Shown in pieces: positions 19,562-30,815 of a stretch of 46,756 nucleotides of DNA. Position 1 is the first letter of the stretch, and every line of letters starts with the position of its first letter. The notes under the pieces are model-generated. The model worked only from the letters and a program-made list of their open reading frames with translations. It was not told the origin of the DNA and ran no database searches. A program made the position numbers and the translations under genes. This DNA is from Nemertoderma westbladi (taxonomy: Eukaryota; Xenacoelomorpha; Nemertodermatida; Nemertodermatidae), in the NCBI GenBank assembly GCA_032718475.1, contig JAUCBJ010008692.1, positions 1 to 46,756 of the forward strand, given 5' to 3'.

Positions 19562-21836
19562 AAAACCCTAATGGAACCAAAGCACAACTGGATTACATCT
19601 TCATAAACAAAAAGTGGAGAAACAGCATGATCAACTGCGTGGCATACAGCTCGTTCAACCTAATTGGTTCGGACCACAGAATTGTGACTGCAGAGATCAG
19701 ACTCAGTTTGAGAGCCAGCAAACCCAGGACAAGCAAGCAAGTCAAATATGACTGGGAAAAACTCAGAACTGACAATGCTGTAAAGGATGCTTATACAGTA
19801 GAAGTTCAAAACCGCTTTGAAGCACTTCAGTGAATGGATGAAGACCAATCCACCAATTTAATATACAAGAATATAATAACAGCCCACAAGGAATCAGCTA
19901 AGAGGCATATCCCCCAGAAACCCAAACAAAAACAATATGTGCCATGGCAAAACTCTGAGGTTACTTGTAAGAGAGAAGATCTTAAGATAGCCTACAAAGT
20001 TAAAACCGAACAACCAACAACCGAAAACATTAACAAGGTTGAGAAAGCTAAGGACGATATTAAATTGGCCTACAAAATCAGCCAGGAAAAGTACATACAG
20101 GATAAAACTGAAGCAATTACAACTGCTCACAACAGCAACAATCAAGACTTACCTGGCAAAATGTAAATGAGGTATCTGGTCGGAAAAGTTGTGCAAAGGG
20201 GCGCCTCAAAGCCGATAGTCCTGAAGAACGTGTTGGGAAGTGGAAAAATCACTTCAGCAACTTGCTTGGGCAGCCACCAAACATCGAGGTCAGCCCTACA
20301 AGGAAAATATATGACAAGACACTACCTATAGAAACAGGGGACTTCACACCTGCCGAACTCCAAAGAAGCATTAAAAGCATGTCCAATAATAAAGCGAGTG
20401 GATTAGATGAAATCCCAGCGGAGGTATGGAAAACCGGAGTGCTAAACAGACCATTATTGAATGTTTACAACCGGATGTTAAAAGGGGAAAAGCCACCACC
20501 AATTTGGACTAAAGGTCAACTAAAGCCTCTCCCCAAGAAAGGAGACCTCGGCATACCAACAAACTATCGTGGGATCTATCTGCTTGTGGTAGCTGCCAAA
20601 ATATACAATAAAATGATTCTATATAGGATTAGGCCTCACATAGAGAAACTACTGCGTAAGAGCCAAAACGGATTTCGACCAAGTAAATCAACAATAGCTC
20701 AGATACTTGCACTACGGAGACTGATTGAAGGAATTAAGTCAAAGAATCTCCCCGCTGTCATGACTTTTGTGGACTTCAAGAAGGCATTCGACTCCATCCA
20801 TAGAGGTAAAATGCTTGAAATCCTAAGAGCTTATGGAATACCAGAAGTAATTGTTGCTGGCATTGGATTGTTATATTGTGACACAGAAGCGCAGGTACTC
20901 TCACCAGATGGTGAAACTGAGTTTTTCTCAATCCTGGCTGGCGTACTGCAAGGTGACACATTAGCACCATTACTATTTGTAATTGTGCTGGATTACGCAA
21001 TGAGGACGGCCACAAAGGGTGAAGACGTGGGATTCACACTTCAAGAACGCAGAAGTAGTAGATATCCGCCAACTACAGTCACAGACACCGACTTTGCGGA
21101 TAACATCGCCCTGCTCTCTAATACCCTAGCAGATGCAAAGCTTCTACTAAATAAAGTGGAGAGGGCTGCTAAGGAGGTTGGATTGCATATAAATGCTACA
21201 AAGACCGAATTCATGACCTTTAATGTTGATGGAAACTTGACAACCATTGCTAATAATCAACTAAGGAAGGTCGATGATTTCCAGTACCTTGGATCATGGA
21301 TAGAGAGTAGCAAAAAGGACATAGAAGTTAGGAAAGCAAAGGCTTGGGTAGCTCTATCAAAAATGGATACCATCTGGATATCAGATCTCTCCAGGCACCT
21401 GAAGACTAAGTTCTTTCGAGCCACAGCGGAAAGTGTATTTTTATTTGGGGGTGAGACCTGGACACTGACTAAATCACTTGAACAACGAATTGATGGTTGC
21501 TACACAAGACTACTAAGGGCAGCCCTAAACATCCGCTGGAGACAACACATGACAAAGGCCGAGCTTTATGGTACAATACCACCTGTATCAACCACCCTCC
21601 ATGAACGCAGATTAAGATTCAGTGGGCACTGCTGGCGAAGTAAAGACGAGGTCATACCAGATCTACTTTTCTGGCAACCAACTCTTGGAAAGCGTAGTCG
21701 TGGACGACCGGCCATAACATATATAGATCAACTTGAAAGGGATACTGAACTTAGGAGAAACGAAATTGCGACAACTATGGAGAATCGGGAAGCCTGGAAG
21801 GATCTAATTTCCACTGTCCGAGTTCGCTCGACCTAG
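19562..21836 (+). pseudogene. Inactivated LINE endonuclease-reverse transcriptase, RTE-like
   Basis: The sequence opens inside the C-terminal part of an APE-type endonuclease (QLDYIF, then SDHRIV), so the LINE is 5'-truncated. It continues through a basic linker and a full RT (about 20262-21836) with FVDFKKAFDS, the GVLQGD motif and a C-terminal GRP..TY.DQLERD region typical of RTE-like elements. Breaks: an in-frame TGA at 19831, a frame change near 20160-20200, and the catalytic box reads DFADN where Y/F-A-D-D is expected, so one metal-binding Asp is lost. The clade assignment is tentative. It abuts the Pao LTR with no sequence between them. Confidence 0.85.
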
Positions 21837-21849
21837 TAGTAGTAGTAAG
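21832..21849 (+). repeat. Short AGT trinucleotide tail at the LINE 3' end
   Basis: The coding region runs into AGTAGTAGTAGTAAG. Short microsatellite tails instead of poly(A) are common at the 3' ends of RTE-type LINEs, which supports both the element end and the clade. Confidence 0.5.
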
Positions 21850-22007
21850 TTACCACTTATTAATTTTTTTAGAGTAAATTTTTCTGTTGCAACGATTTAT
21901 TAAATTATATTTATGCCAAATTTAGTTAAGAAATTAAATTTCATTAATAATGCTATGGGCCTGTCATGTAAATAGTTTACAACTTATTAATCTGGTACAA
22001 ATAATAT

Positions 22008-22024
22008 ATTTTCTTTAATTACAG
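22008..22024 (+). promoter_or_regulatory. Splice acceptor of the host exon
   Basis: A pyrimidine-rich run ending TTTCTTTAATTACAG lies directly before the open frame. The frame has no ATG near its start, and the acceptor leaves the first codon split after its first base, as expected for an internal intron boundary. Confidence 0.6.
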
Positions 22025-22881
22025 TGTCTCCCAAACGTCGTCAGTCTGACAGCCAATCCAGTGGTGGAGGCGGAGATATTTACTCGCCCGAGCCGAGGGA
22101 ACACCCGGGGTATCCACTCCAAAGGGCGCCGCCATCGAAACGGCTTCCTTTCATAAAGAAACTACGGGGCACTGGGGAGGAAACCCAGTCGAGTTTCGAG
22201 TCAGCAACGACGGAGGATTCATCGGATTGGCGGTATCCGGAGTCGGACGCGGAGCGATCCGACACAAACTCCTTGAAACTCAAACAAATGAAGAACGACT
22301 CCGGGTACAAATCAATCAGCTTCGAGAGACAATGGGGTCGCGAGAGTCTGGAAGAGAATACCGCGAGTCAACCGTCGGAGCGTACGCTGCTCCGGGCCGC
22401 TTCTACGGAAACTCACGCCGATGAATCGTTCTCTGGACGACGGCGGAATGACCCACGTTCCGCGTCGCGACGACGTCGTGACTTCACTTCTGGAGGTCCC
22501 GCCTTCACTTCGGACTCGTTGGATGAGCCGCCGAGTTGGGAGGAGTACCACCTGAGTCGTCAACGGATGCTCGGGAAACCCAAAGGGATGCTACGCAAAC
22601 TGTTCCTAGGGCAACGGAATGCCCATAGCAACCCGACATATTCGGAGCGGGATTATAGTATTGACTCAGTTTCCGATAAAATATTCAAATCCTATTTGTC
22701 TGCGGATAGCGGTTCATGTAGGAGGATTCATCAGTCCCCCGCCAGGAGGCGCTATTATGAAGCCAGACAAGAAGAGTCTATAGAGGAGGTTGGTAGTGAG
22801 TCAGACGAGAGAGTGGCCTTCGATACGCAGGAATCCATAGAAGATGATTTCGAGAGAATGCAACAGCCGCTACAGCAGTAG
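22025..22881 (+). CDS. Probable 3'-terminal exon of a host gene (unrecognised)
   Basis: 285 codons are open from a good splice acceptor to TAG at 22879-22881, followed by an AT-rich 3' UTR with two AATAAA signals. The protein is highly charged and low in hydrophobic residues, rich in Ser, Arg and Glu (SPKRRQSDSQSSGGGG; NDSGYKSI; SASRRRRDF), with no catalytic motif or membrane segment. It reads like the disordered cytoplasmic tail of a larger protein with several possible phosphorylation sites. The GC content is clearly higher than in the flanking DNA. Upstream exons are not in view and may be far away, since the LINE and Pao element fill the 5' side. I do not recognise the family. It could also be a pseudogene remnant, but the intact frame, acceptor and poly(A) signals argue for a live exon. 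Confidence 0.6.
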
Positions 22882-23290
22882 TGCTGCCATACCCCACTAC
22901 TTCAGCTCAACTGATGTCAGAGATACAATGGCCCCACAGTGTTTGATTTTTGGCAATGATTTTTGAGATAAAATTGGGGATATTCTAGAATATAAATTCC
23001 AGAATATCTCGGAATATGTTCTAGAACATCTTGGCGCAACTATTGCACTGCAATATGTTAAATAGTGTGCAATTCCTTTCTATGAAAACCCAGAATAAAT
23101 TAATCTATTATATTAATTAACATTTATTCATGTAAAGTGCAAATGTTCTATGATATAAAATAATTTATTATTTGTAACAAAAAATATATGTATTTTATTT
23201 AATGTGATTTTGGAATTTTAATGTAAATCCGAATCGGATTCTTGTAAGTTGTGTGGATATCTAAATAATAAACAATATATCATGTTTTTT
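22882..23290 (+). other. Probable 3' UTR with polyadenylation signals
   Basis: AT-rich sequence after the host stop codon. AATAAA occurs at 23094-23099 and 23267-23272. Three TTCnnGAA palindromes (TTCTAGAA at 22983, TTCCAGAA at 22997, TTCTAGAA at 23019) resemble heat-shock elements, though their position in a 3' UTR makes a promoter role doubtful. Confidence 0.5.
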
Positions 23291-23440
23291 TATAGACCCA
23301 CATATCCCTCCCCCCCACCCCAGCTCATCATAAAGCTCATTAGTGACCCAGACCCCCCCCCCCCCACAACATCATCAGTCATCATCTAATTTAAATAAAC
23401 AATAATGTTCTCTGTTACTTTATTGAATTTTGCGGTTCAC

Positions 23441-23750
23441 CTGTGGGGCGAGCCACGAAGTGAGTGAGCCTTAGCGTAGTGGTACCATTTATCAACCTGT
23501 CGTTCTGTGGGGCGAGCCACGAAGTGAGTGAGCCTTAGCGTAGTGGTACCATTAATCAACCTGTCGTTCTGTGGGGCGAGCCACGAAGTGAGTGAGCCTT
23601 AGCGTAGTGGTACCATTAATCAACCTGTGGGGCGAGCCACGAAGTGAGTGAGCCTTAGCATAGTGGTACCATTAATCAACCTGTGGGGCGTGCCACGAAG
23701 TGAGTGAGCCTTAGCGTAGTGGTACCATTAATCAACCTGTCGTTCTGTCG
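23441..23750. repeat. Five-copy tandem repeat, 55-64-bp unit
   Basis: Units start CTGTGGGGCGAGCCACGAAG at 23441, 23505, 23569, 23624 and 23681. Each contains GTGAGTGAGCCTTAGC and GGTACCATTAATCAACC. Length differences come from presence or absence of a TCGTTCTG segment at the unit boundary. Copies are nearly identical, so the array is young or kept uniform. A C-rich stretch with a long C run precedes it (about 23310-23367). Confidence 0.9.
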
Positions 23751-23754
23751 TTCT

Positions 23755-24065
23755 TGTTCAATTTTAAACGTTAATAACTCGGCCAATCTTTGATGAAATC
23801 TATCCAAACTTGGTACACATGTTGTTTGGCAAAAGTTTAGAAATTTTCCAAGTTGAATTTCCGTGTGGCCTTCGAGAAGCTAAGATAATACAGTAGCAGT
23901 TAATTAGTTAATTAAGTTGATTAAGGTATTTTTTTGCGGTGTTCAATTTTGAACGTTAATAACTCGATCAATCCTCGATGAAATGTAACCAAACTTGGTA
24001 CACAAATAGTCTGTCAAAAGTTTAGAAATTTTCCAAGTTGAATTTGCTTGGGGCCTTCGTGCAGC
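23755..24065. repeat. Two diverged copies of a 180-bp repeat
   Basis: The block TTCAATTTTAAACGTTAATA...CCAAACTTGGTACACA...AAAATTTTAGAAATTTTCCAAG-like at 23758-23875 recurs at 23942-24060 with about a tenth of positions changed. There is no coding potential. It looks like a dispersed non-autonomous repeat present in two copies. Confidence 0.7.
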
Positions 24066-25226
24066 ACCAGTGTAACTGTCTTACAGTTATAATAAATTAT
24101 TTATCCAAAATTATAACGCTTGACATCAGCAGGTTGCTAGGAGACTAAATCAGCTGGGTTTCTAGCAAATTACGAAATTACAGTACTGCAGTAATACCAT
24201 TGTGGCCTGTCTGCCTGTACCGGTACTATACTCAATGTCAATCCCTGAATTAGGAATCCTGCAATCAGACAATACAGCAATACTGCAATACCATTCGTAT
24301 TTGTATTCGGTGTTTTACGGTACTGGCTGACTGGTACCGCGGTACCGGTGCAGTGATTATAGATCACGTATACTGGTAGCCTACAGGACAGGCCTAATTC
24401 TGTAGGCCCTAATTAGCCATGCTGCTATGCAGCTATGCACTGCAGTGCGGAATCTGGAGTGCTGGACTGCGGTCCTGAATTAGATTAGAGGGTCCGTTGG
24501 CGCCGTACCGCCCTACTACTGTCAGTGTCAGACTGTAGAACCGGACTGGTAGCAACTGCCAACTACAGAACTATATTCCTATAATTCCTGCAGTCCTGAA
24601 TTAGATTAGAGGGTCCGTTGGCGCCGTCCGCCGTACCGCCCTACTACCTGACTACTGTCAGACTGTAGAAGTATAACCAGACTGGTAGCAACTGCTGAAC
24701 TGCCAACTACAGAACTACCGGTACGGTACTGAACTACGACAGCACTAGCCTATACCGCATTTCTATGCTCCTGTCAGCGACAAAAGAAAATGAATTTCTT
24801 CGTTTACGGTTTCTGCTCTTGTTAACGGTTAAATATGTTAATTAAAGACTATGTATTGGTACGACCGATGGCGCCGGCAACTGGTATAATCAGATGTAGA
24901 TGTACATACATACATATCAATCTGCCAATACAACAATAGCAATAGGCTTACCCCTGCCAACCCCAACCATCCATCGACTCGGCAACTGCAACAATGGAAG
25001 TTATGCGGACTAACCAGCTGACTGGCATTCTAAGTTCAGGTACCCACTACCAGAGTCTACCCAGCTGCCCAGAAAAGTGTTGGAATTGAAATCAAACAAC
25101 TCACCACCAAGGCCGCCTCTGTCTGTTGACCTCGACTTTCGGTATCGCTGCCGCTATGGGCAAACTGGACTAACCGTAACCGAGGATGAAATCCGGTTTT
25201 TTAATCTCACTCTGCCATCAACCAGT
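24066..25226. other. No gene seen; contains a 121-bp duplication
   Basis: A block starting GTCCTGAATTAGATTAGAGG at 24472 is repeated at 24593, with GGGTCCGTTGGCGCCGT in both copies. The rest is low-complexity sequence rich in CTGCAG, GGTACCGG and ACTAC words. No splice-bounded ORF is convincing. Confidence 0.6.
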
Positions 25227-26996
25227 GCCTATTATGTAGGTGCGTTGTCCACCCCCCAGGATGAACTAGGAGAACATAGTATAAGGTCAGTAAAAATGGT
25301 GGCGATAAAGAACTTCGCTACCACCCAAGTGGAACCTTATAACTGGGATGAGGACGATTTCACCCAGCAACTGGAAATACCTAGATTCAACACCGATTAC
25401 CCTGGAGTGCAAATACTCATCGGTCAAAACGCGCATGAAGCGCTCGAGACATTGGAGAAACGGCCCGCTCAACCGCAACCATTACAACCTTATGTGGGAA
25501 GAACTAGAGTGGGTTGGTACTTTACTGGCCCTTCCCGTAGAACTCTCATGGAAAGATTACCGAAAGATCAGGTATATCAAGTGCGAGAATGGGAAGTTGA
25601 GAACAGTGAGTTAGACGATCCAGCTGAGGGAACTCCATACTCCTCAGACAACGACGATATACACCAACTCTTCGATGAGGAGAATACAATCGATCTCCTT
25701 CAGGAAAACGAGACTTGGCAAAACCAAGTGAACTTATGTCAACTCCTTCTTCCATCAGAACGAGACGACTATAACGACGAGCTTAACGACGTCGTTGAAC
25801 GTTATAATGCCAAGACTCGGGATGAACATGCCGTACGATTCTTTACTCAAGAGGCTGTAGAGCCCAACTCCTACGATAAGGCCCTATCGGTAGAGGAAGA
25901 AAGAGCCAAGCAGATCCAAGCGACAACTACACGTTTTCTTAAAGATCAAGGTAGATATGAGATCGGTCTACCTTTCCGAAAGCGAGAACCAAAGTTCGTA
26001 AACAACAGACCCTTGGCGGAGAAAAGAATTGCTCAACTACATCGACGCCTTACGGCAAATTCTTCAGCTAAAGAAATGTATCAAACGCAGTTGAAGAAGT
26101 TTATTAGCAAGGGATATGCGGAGCTAGTACCGGAAGAAACACCTATAACTGAGAGAACGTATTATTTAACTCACCATTACGTTCCCAAACCCGGTAAACC
26201 CCATGAAGTACGAGTGGTGTTTGACGGCTCCGCCCTCTATATGGGCCAATCCCTTAATTCCGAATTGTTACCCGGACCCAACTTACTCCAATCATTGTTG
26301 GGAATACTTTTAAGATTAAGACAATATTCCATTGCTTTCGCCTCAGATATAGAAGGCATGTTCTTACAAGTCAAAGCGCTGGATAGGGATCGAGATAGCC
26401 TACGATTTCTGTGGTGGCCTGAAGGAGACCTCAACCAGAAACCGGTGGAGTACTGGATGACCATCCAAGCTTTTGGGATAATCTCGAGCCCTTCAAACGC
26501 CTGTTCCGTGGTGCGCACCACCGCGGATGACAACCGAGACGCCTTCTCTAAAGAGGTGATCGACAATATCAAACGAGACATCTACATGGACGATAATCTA
26601 AAGTCCCTTCCATCAGTCGAAGAAGCCATTGAGGTCGCTAAAGGAACGGTAGAGTGCTTAAAAAGAGGTGGATTTCGATTAACTAAATTCACCAGCAACT
26701 CCCGTGAGTTTCTGGAGTCGATCCCGGTAGAAGATCGAGGAGCAAAAGACCTTGATCTAATAAAGGATGATCTCCCAGAAACTAAGACTCTTGGTTTGAA
26801 ATGGGACACCGAAAGAGATATCCTGTTTTTCCAACTAAAACAGCGAGATAATCCAGTTCGGACTAAACGGATTTGTTTAAGTATCCTGAGCACTTATATC
26901 GATCCATTGGGATTTATTAGCCCAGTTATATTGATTGCTCGGAGTTTAGTACAACAAATGTGGCTTGAAAACCACTCATGGGACGATCCACTTAAG
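25227..26996 (+). pseudogene. Pao pol fragment with open protease-end and RT frame
   Basis: A plus-strand copy of Pao pol, collinear with residues about 63-652 of the intact pol in this window and roughly nine in ten residues identical. It begins at YYVGALSTPQDELGEH, after the protease DSG, and stops at ENHSWDDPLK, just before RNase H. The RT is complete, with YMDD at 503-506 of the ORF that starts at 25077. No stop or frameshift occurs over 590 codons, and many differences from the intact pol are synonymous. The frame continues by chance for about 50 codons upstream and 24 downstream into unrelated DNA. No LTR, gag or integrase accompanies it. It is either a recent fragment or a retained RT-bearing ORF. 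Confidence 0.85.
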
Positions 26997-28268
26997 TTCC
27001 ACGAGTTATTAACTCGTCAAACACTATTATTTCCAGTTCTATTCCTCGTAGAATGTTATTTTTTGGATTAAAATGTAGTTTGGAATGATTTCTAACTATA
27101 ATCGTAACATTTGTTTAACTTTTTATGTCTATAAAGTGACTTAAAATGTCCATGAATATGGTCCAAGATCTCAAATCCAGATTTATTAAATTAGATTTTT
27201 TACACTTTTAGTGACTGACACTTGATCATACACCATCGTAGATCGGTAGAGGATAAACATAAGTTTGTTAAATAAGAACCACCATTACGATCTGCTGAAG
27301 TGCACTTGTACAAATAAGTGTGCAAAAGTGCAAATTTTTTAATAAGGTCAAATTATATAGCATTGGGTTCTTTTCTTTGCAGATACTTTATTTTCATATT
27401 AATATGTTGTTTGGCTCATACTGAGCGCATTAGGGATATGCGTACAAATAAGCGGCCCTTATTAAGGCTTCGATTGGGTTAATAAATAAAACATAAGGTT
27501 GTAATATTCTAAAAAACCAGTGTGATATTAAATGCACTTTAAACAATAAATAGAGATCAAATAACAAATTGACTACACAATTAAAAACTCGCACAATTTT
27601 GTACTTATTATATCGCTTCAAATTAATTTAACAGTGGATATTTGGGGGAAGGGGGAAGTTACAGTGTGCATTCGGGGGAAGTTTGGTGAACTGCATTATT
27701 ATGCAGTGAATCCAAACTTCCCCCTTTTAGATATCGTATACTTAAGACATGCTAGGGTGACGGGGAAATATTTGTTACTGTCACACTTTGCTTCCATTTA
27801 TCCTATCCTTTATTATTACCCCAGTCAGATAAGAGATAATAACCAGTAAAAACCAAACTAAACTGTCTTTCATGCAAACAAATTTCTAATTAAAGACGGG
27901 TGAATGACCATGACCATGGAAATAATTTTAAATATAATCGTATATCCACTCTTTGGGGAGGCTTCCAAACCCGAAAACAATTATTTCGTTACATATAATA
28001 TAGTAAATAACGTTGTATGTTCTTCTTCCTCTCATAATAAAATATATATGAAATATCTCTGATCGCTGTGCCCTGAACATTTCACAACCAAAATGTTTCA
28101 GTGTGAAAAGTGTAGGCCTACCACACCCCGCCCAAACAGCCGCAAACGCATAGCCAACAAATTTATCAAAAGTTTACATACATGTTGTGTTCATGACGAG
28201 ATGAGTGAAAATTGATCGCGTAATATAAACAAAAAACCGAGAGTCGGGCCTGGCTCTTCTCCACTTTC
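26997..28268. other. No gene seen; AT-rich with one long hairpin
   Basis: AT-rich sequence without a credible ORF. The only structure I see is the hairpin at 27674-27724. A GGGGGAAG word also occurs upstream at about 27644-27657. Confidence 0.5.
27674..27724. repeat. Nearly perfect 51-bp hairpin
   Basis: GGGGGAAGTTTGG is matched by CCAAACTTCCCCC, and ACTGCAT by ATGCAGT inside it, leaving a 3-nt loop and small mismatched bulges. It could be a small foldback element or the core of a MITE. Confidence 0.6.
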
Positions 28269-29540
28269 TTACCCAATGGAAATGTTGTTGTTATAATCTA
28301 ATATTGGGGCGGCTTTCTCTCGGTCGTGTGCTGCAGTTTTAACTAGTTGTATGGGGAATAGGTCATTAGTAGAGCAGTTGTTGTCTAGGTCTATTAGGTA
28401 ATATATTATTTCAGTTTGCGTTGTATCTGATAGGTAGAATGAGATTGACTTACGGTGGTTTATGAATCTAGTTGGGTTACGGTTACTTCTCGGAATTGTC
28501 TCTGCTAGTTCTGGACCTATATTAGCGAAGTGTTGGTTAAGTACATTGGCAATTTCTTTTGGGAGAGTTTTATTTATGGTTCCTACTGTTGTTGGTATGC
28601 TAATTTTTTTTGGAGTATTCAAGTTATTTGACTTATTTAGTGCTTTGTTTATTGTTTGCCATGTTTTTTTTGTATTTGTTTTGTGTTTCTCGAATTCTGA
28701 GTGGTAGTAGTTTTTTTCAGCCTTTCTAAGAGTTGTTGTTAGTTTATTGCGGTATTGTTTATAAAACTGTTCTTTTTCGCATGTAGGGTTAGTAATTAGA
28801 TTTGCATATAGGTCATTTTTCTTGATTGTTGATTGTACTAACGCGGGAGTCATCCAAGGTTTATTAGGAATTTCTTTTTTTTCTAGGATCTTTCTTGGCA
28901 AGTGTTTTTTGGTTATATTTTGAAAATCAGAGTAAAATATTTCGAATTGTTTTTCTATGGGTACTGTTGTTTTGTTATATGTCCAGTTATTAATATCTTT
29001 TATGTCTGAAATAAATTTATTTTTGTTATATTTGGAGTAATCATATACATATTTCATTTCTTGTTGCGTAAAGTGGCAGGAATAATTTTGTATGATTGCA
29101 AAAGTGGCTAAGTGATCAGTTGATCCTTGTTGGCTTTGGAAAACTCCAGATGATAATGTTTTATTGTTAATATTAGTTGATATATGGTCTATTAAAGTTC
29201 GGGAGTATGGTGTAATTCTAGTTGCTTTGTCTATTATTTGTTCAAATCCATTTGATTCTATAGTTTGTATATGTTATTGGCGTGGTTAGAGCGTTTCAAT
29301 AAATCTATATTCATGTCGCCGGTTATTATTATGTCAGTTGTATTTTGATTGATCGAAGCTAAAACCGAATTGAAATTATCTATAAAATCGTTAGTATTGC
29401 ACGAGTCTGGGTGGTAAATAGTTCCAATTAATATTTGTCTTTTGGAGTGATTATTATTTGAAGATCTGTTTATAGTAACCCAAGTAGATTCACAGTTCGG
29501 TAGAGTTATATCAGTCCGTTCAGTAAAATCAATTCCGTTC
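28269..29540 (-). pseudogene. Jockey/CR1-like LINE fragment (endonuclease and linker)
   Basis: Minus strand. From 29540 down, the translation shows the APE endonuclease motifs (IIITGDMNIDLL near 29310; TDHLA near 29120) with a frame change near 29280. An open ORF (29057-28269) then covers the endonuclease-RT linker: KPWMTPALVQSTIKKNDLY and a basic KLTTTLRKAEKNYY segment. It stops at the beginning of the RT, so palm and catalytic residues are absent. The 5' side is interrupted by piggyBac at TTAA. It is dead on both ends; the clade is tentative. Confidence 0.75.
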
Positions 29541-29616
29541 TTAACCCTTTGCCGCCCATGGCCTAACAGTTAGGTCACAGTTTACTGCTCCATGGCCTAA
29601 CTGTTAGGTCATTAAA
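29541..29616 (+). repeat. piggyBac left end: TTAA, terminal repeat, subterminal palindromes
   Basis: TTAA at 29541-29544, then CCCTTTGCCGCCCATGG. The block CCATGGCCTAAC-GTTAGGTCA occurs twice (about 29557 and 29591); its core CCTAACNGTTAGG is palindromic. Paired subterminal repeats are usual transposase binding sites in this family. Confidence 0.75.
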
Positions 29617-29861
29617 ATACATTGATGTTTCTAAGCGTTCTTAAATATCAGAGCCATACAGGAGTCATTCTATATCCAGCCAGAGCAGTTTAATAACATA
29701 TGGCCGAAATCTGGATTGTCTCTGGCGGGAAATTCAAAACATAATTTGTTCTTTACAGTATTGTCATACCGGTATTGTAAAGAATAGCTTATGTAAGTTC
29801 TAAACTACCGTTTTGCTATAGGCCTACGTAATATTCCTTTCGCTGGTTTAGTGTATTTTAA

Positions 29862-30203
29862 ACTGTAGCCCTGGCTTCCTCAAGTAACCCTTACCCGAGT
29901 CGAACTAGAAAACCACCACATGTGTATGGGTTTGATGTTAGTGATGATGACACTGCCAATAGTGATTCTGCTGAAGAGGATGTATCTGAAGATGACGAAT
30001 CTACTTGTTCGGAATCGGATGATTCGGATTCTGACACCACCACACCGCCTGTAGTTATAAGTGTAAGTGACTGGGATACCTGGCGGTTTGTCAATTATGC
30101 TAATGACAAAGGGCAACCAGATAGAGATTTCAATGAAACCCGGACTGGCTGGCAAGGCGGCTTGTCTACAACCGAATTTACAGTTGGAGATTATGTAGAC
30201 CAA
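29862..30203 (+). pseudogene. piggyBac transposase, N-terminal part
   Basis: The frame is open from 29862, after an in-frame TAA and next to a possible acceptor (TTAAACTGTAG, about 29858-29868), so an upstream exon may exist. The segment is strongly acidic (runs of Asp, Ser, Glu), as in many piggyBac N termini, and ends in GDYVDQ exactly where the Gypsy LTR starts at 30204. The open frame runs on into the LTR to 30281, but that extension is not transposase. After the Gypsy element and one target-duplication copy, the same frame resumes at 36320. Confidence 0.75.
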
Positions 30204-30439
30204 TGTGATAAGTTCTTCTTGCCCTCCCCCGGGTTATATCTGCACCGACCACAATTGATGCTAAACTCCAATATGATATGATAAGAATAACAAACATACA
30301 TATATTAATTAAGCAACAATAATTTCATTAATCACAGACTTATGTCACCATTGTAAATACCGATAGGCTACCAACTAATTAGCATTAGGCCTACATAAAT
30401 AATTATTGCAGTAATCTGGTATACACTATTCCCCTTACA
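30204..30439 (-). repeat. 3' LTR of the Gypsy element
   Basis: 236 bp, nearly identical to 36080-36315. In element orientation it begins TGTAAGGGGAATAGTG and ends GAACTTATCACA. Confidence 0.95.
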
Positions 30440-30452
30440 TCCTCCCTCACAG
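30440..30452 (-). promoter_or_regulatory. Polypurine tract of the Gypsy element
   Basis: In element orientation GTGAGGGAGGA directly precedes the LTR start TGTAAGGGG, the position expected for the plus-strand primer. Confidence 0.75.
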
Positions 30453-30630
30453 GCAAAAGATCGGCTCGATCTTTACATTTACAAATAAAATTTACTTTCA
30501 GTTTAAAATTACACAACTGATTAAACAACTGATAACAATGGTAATATGAATCAATCATAAAACTATACTCTTTCATCTAACAAAATTTCTTAACTTTAAA
30601 TTAATAAACTTTCATTTTATACCATAAACA

Positions 30631-30802
30631 AATAATCAACTTACTACATACTGTATAATGTAATGTCAACAATAATCAACTTACTACATACTGTATAATG
30701 TAATGTAAACAATAATCAACTTACAACATACTGTATACTGTAATGTAAACAATAATCAACTTACAACATACTGTATACTGTAATGTAAACAATAATCAAC
30801 TT
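30631..30802. repeat. 40-bp tandem repeat, four copies plus a part
   Basis: Units start AATAATCAACTTAC at 30631, 30671, 30711 and 30751, with a partial copy at 30791. Copies 3 and 4 share changes relative to 1 and 2. The array lies between the integrase stop and the polypurine tract of the Gypsy element. Confidence 0.9.
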
Positions 30803-30815
30803 GTTTCCTTTATTT

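Noticed and set aside
22983-23026. Heat-shock promoter from three TTCnnGAA sites
   Set aside because: The sites lie in a probable 3' UTR with no TATA box or ORF downstream, and AT-rich DNA yields such palindromes by chance.
23441-23750. CRISPR-like array
   Set aside because: The genome is eukaryotic, the units are contiguous without unique spacers, and no cas gene is present. It is an ordinary tandem repeat.
30204-30281. Extension of the piggyBac N-terminal ORF
   Set aside because: These codons lie inside the Gypsy LTR and are a chance continuation of the frame.
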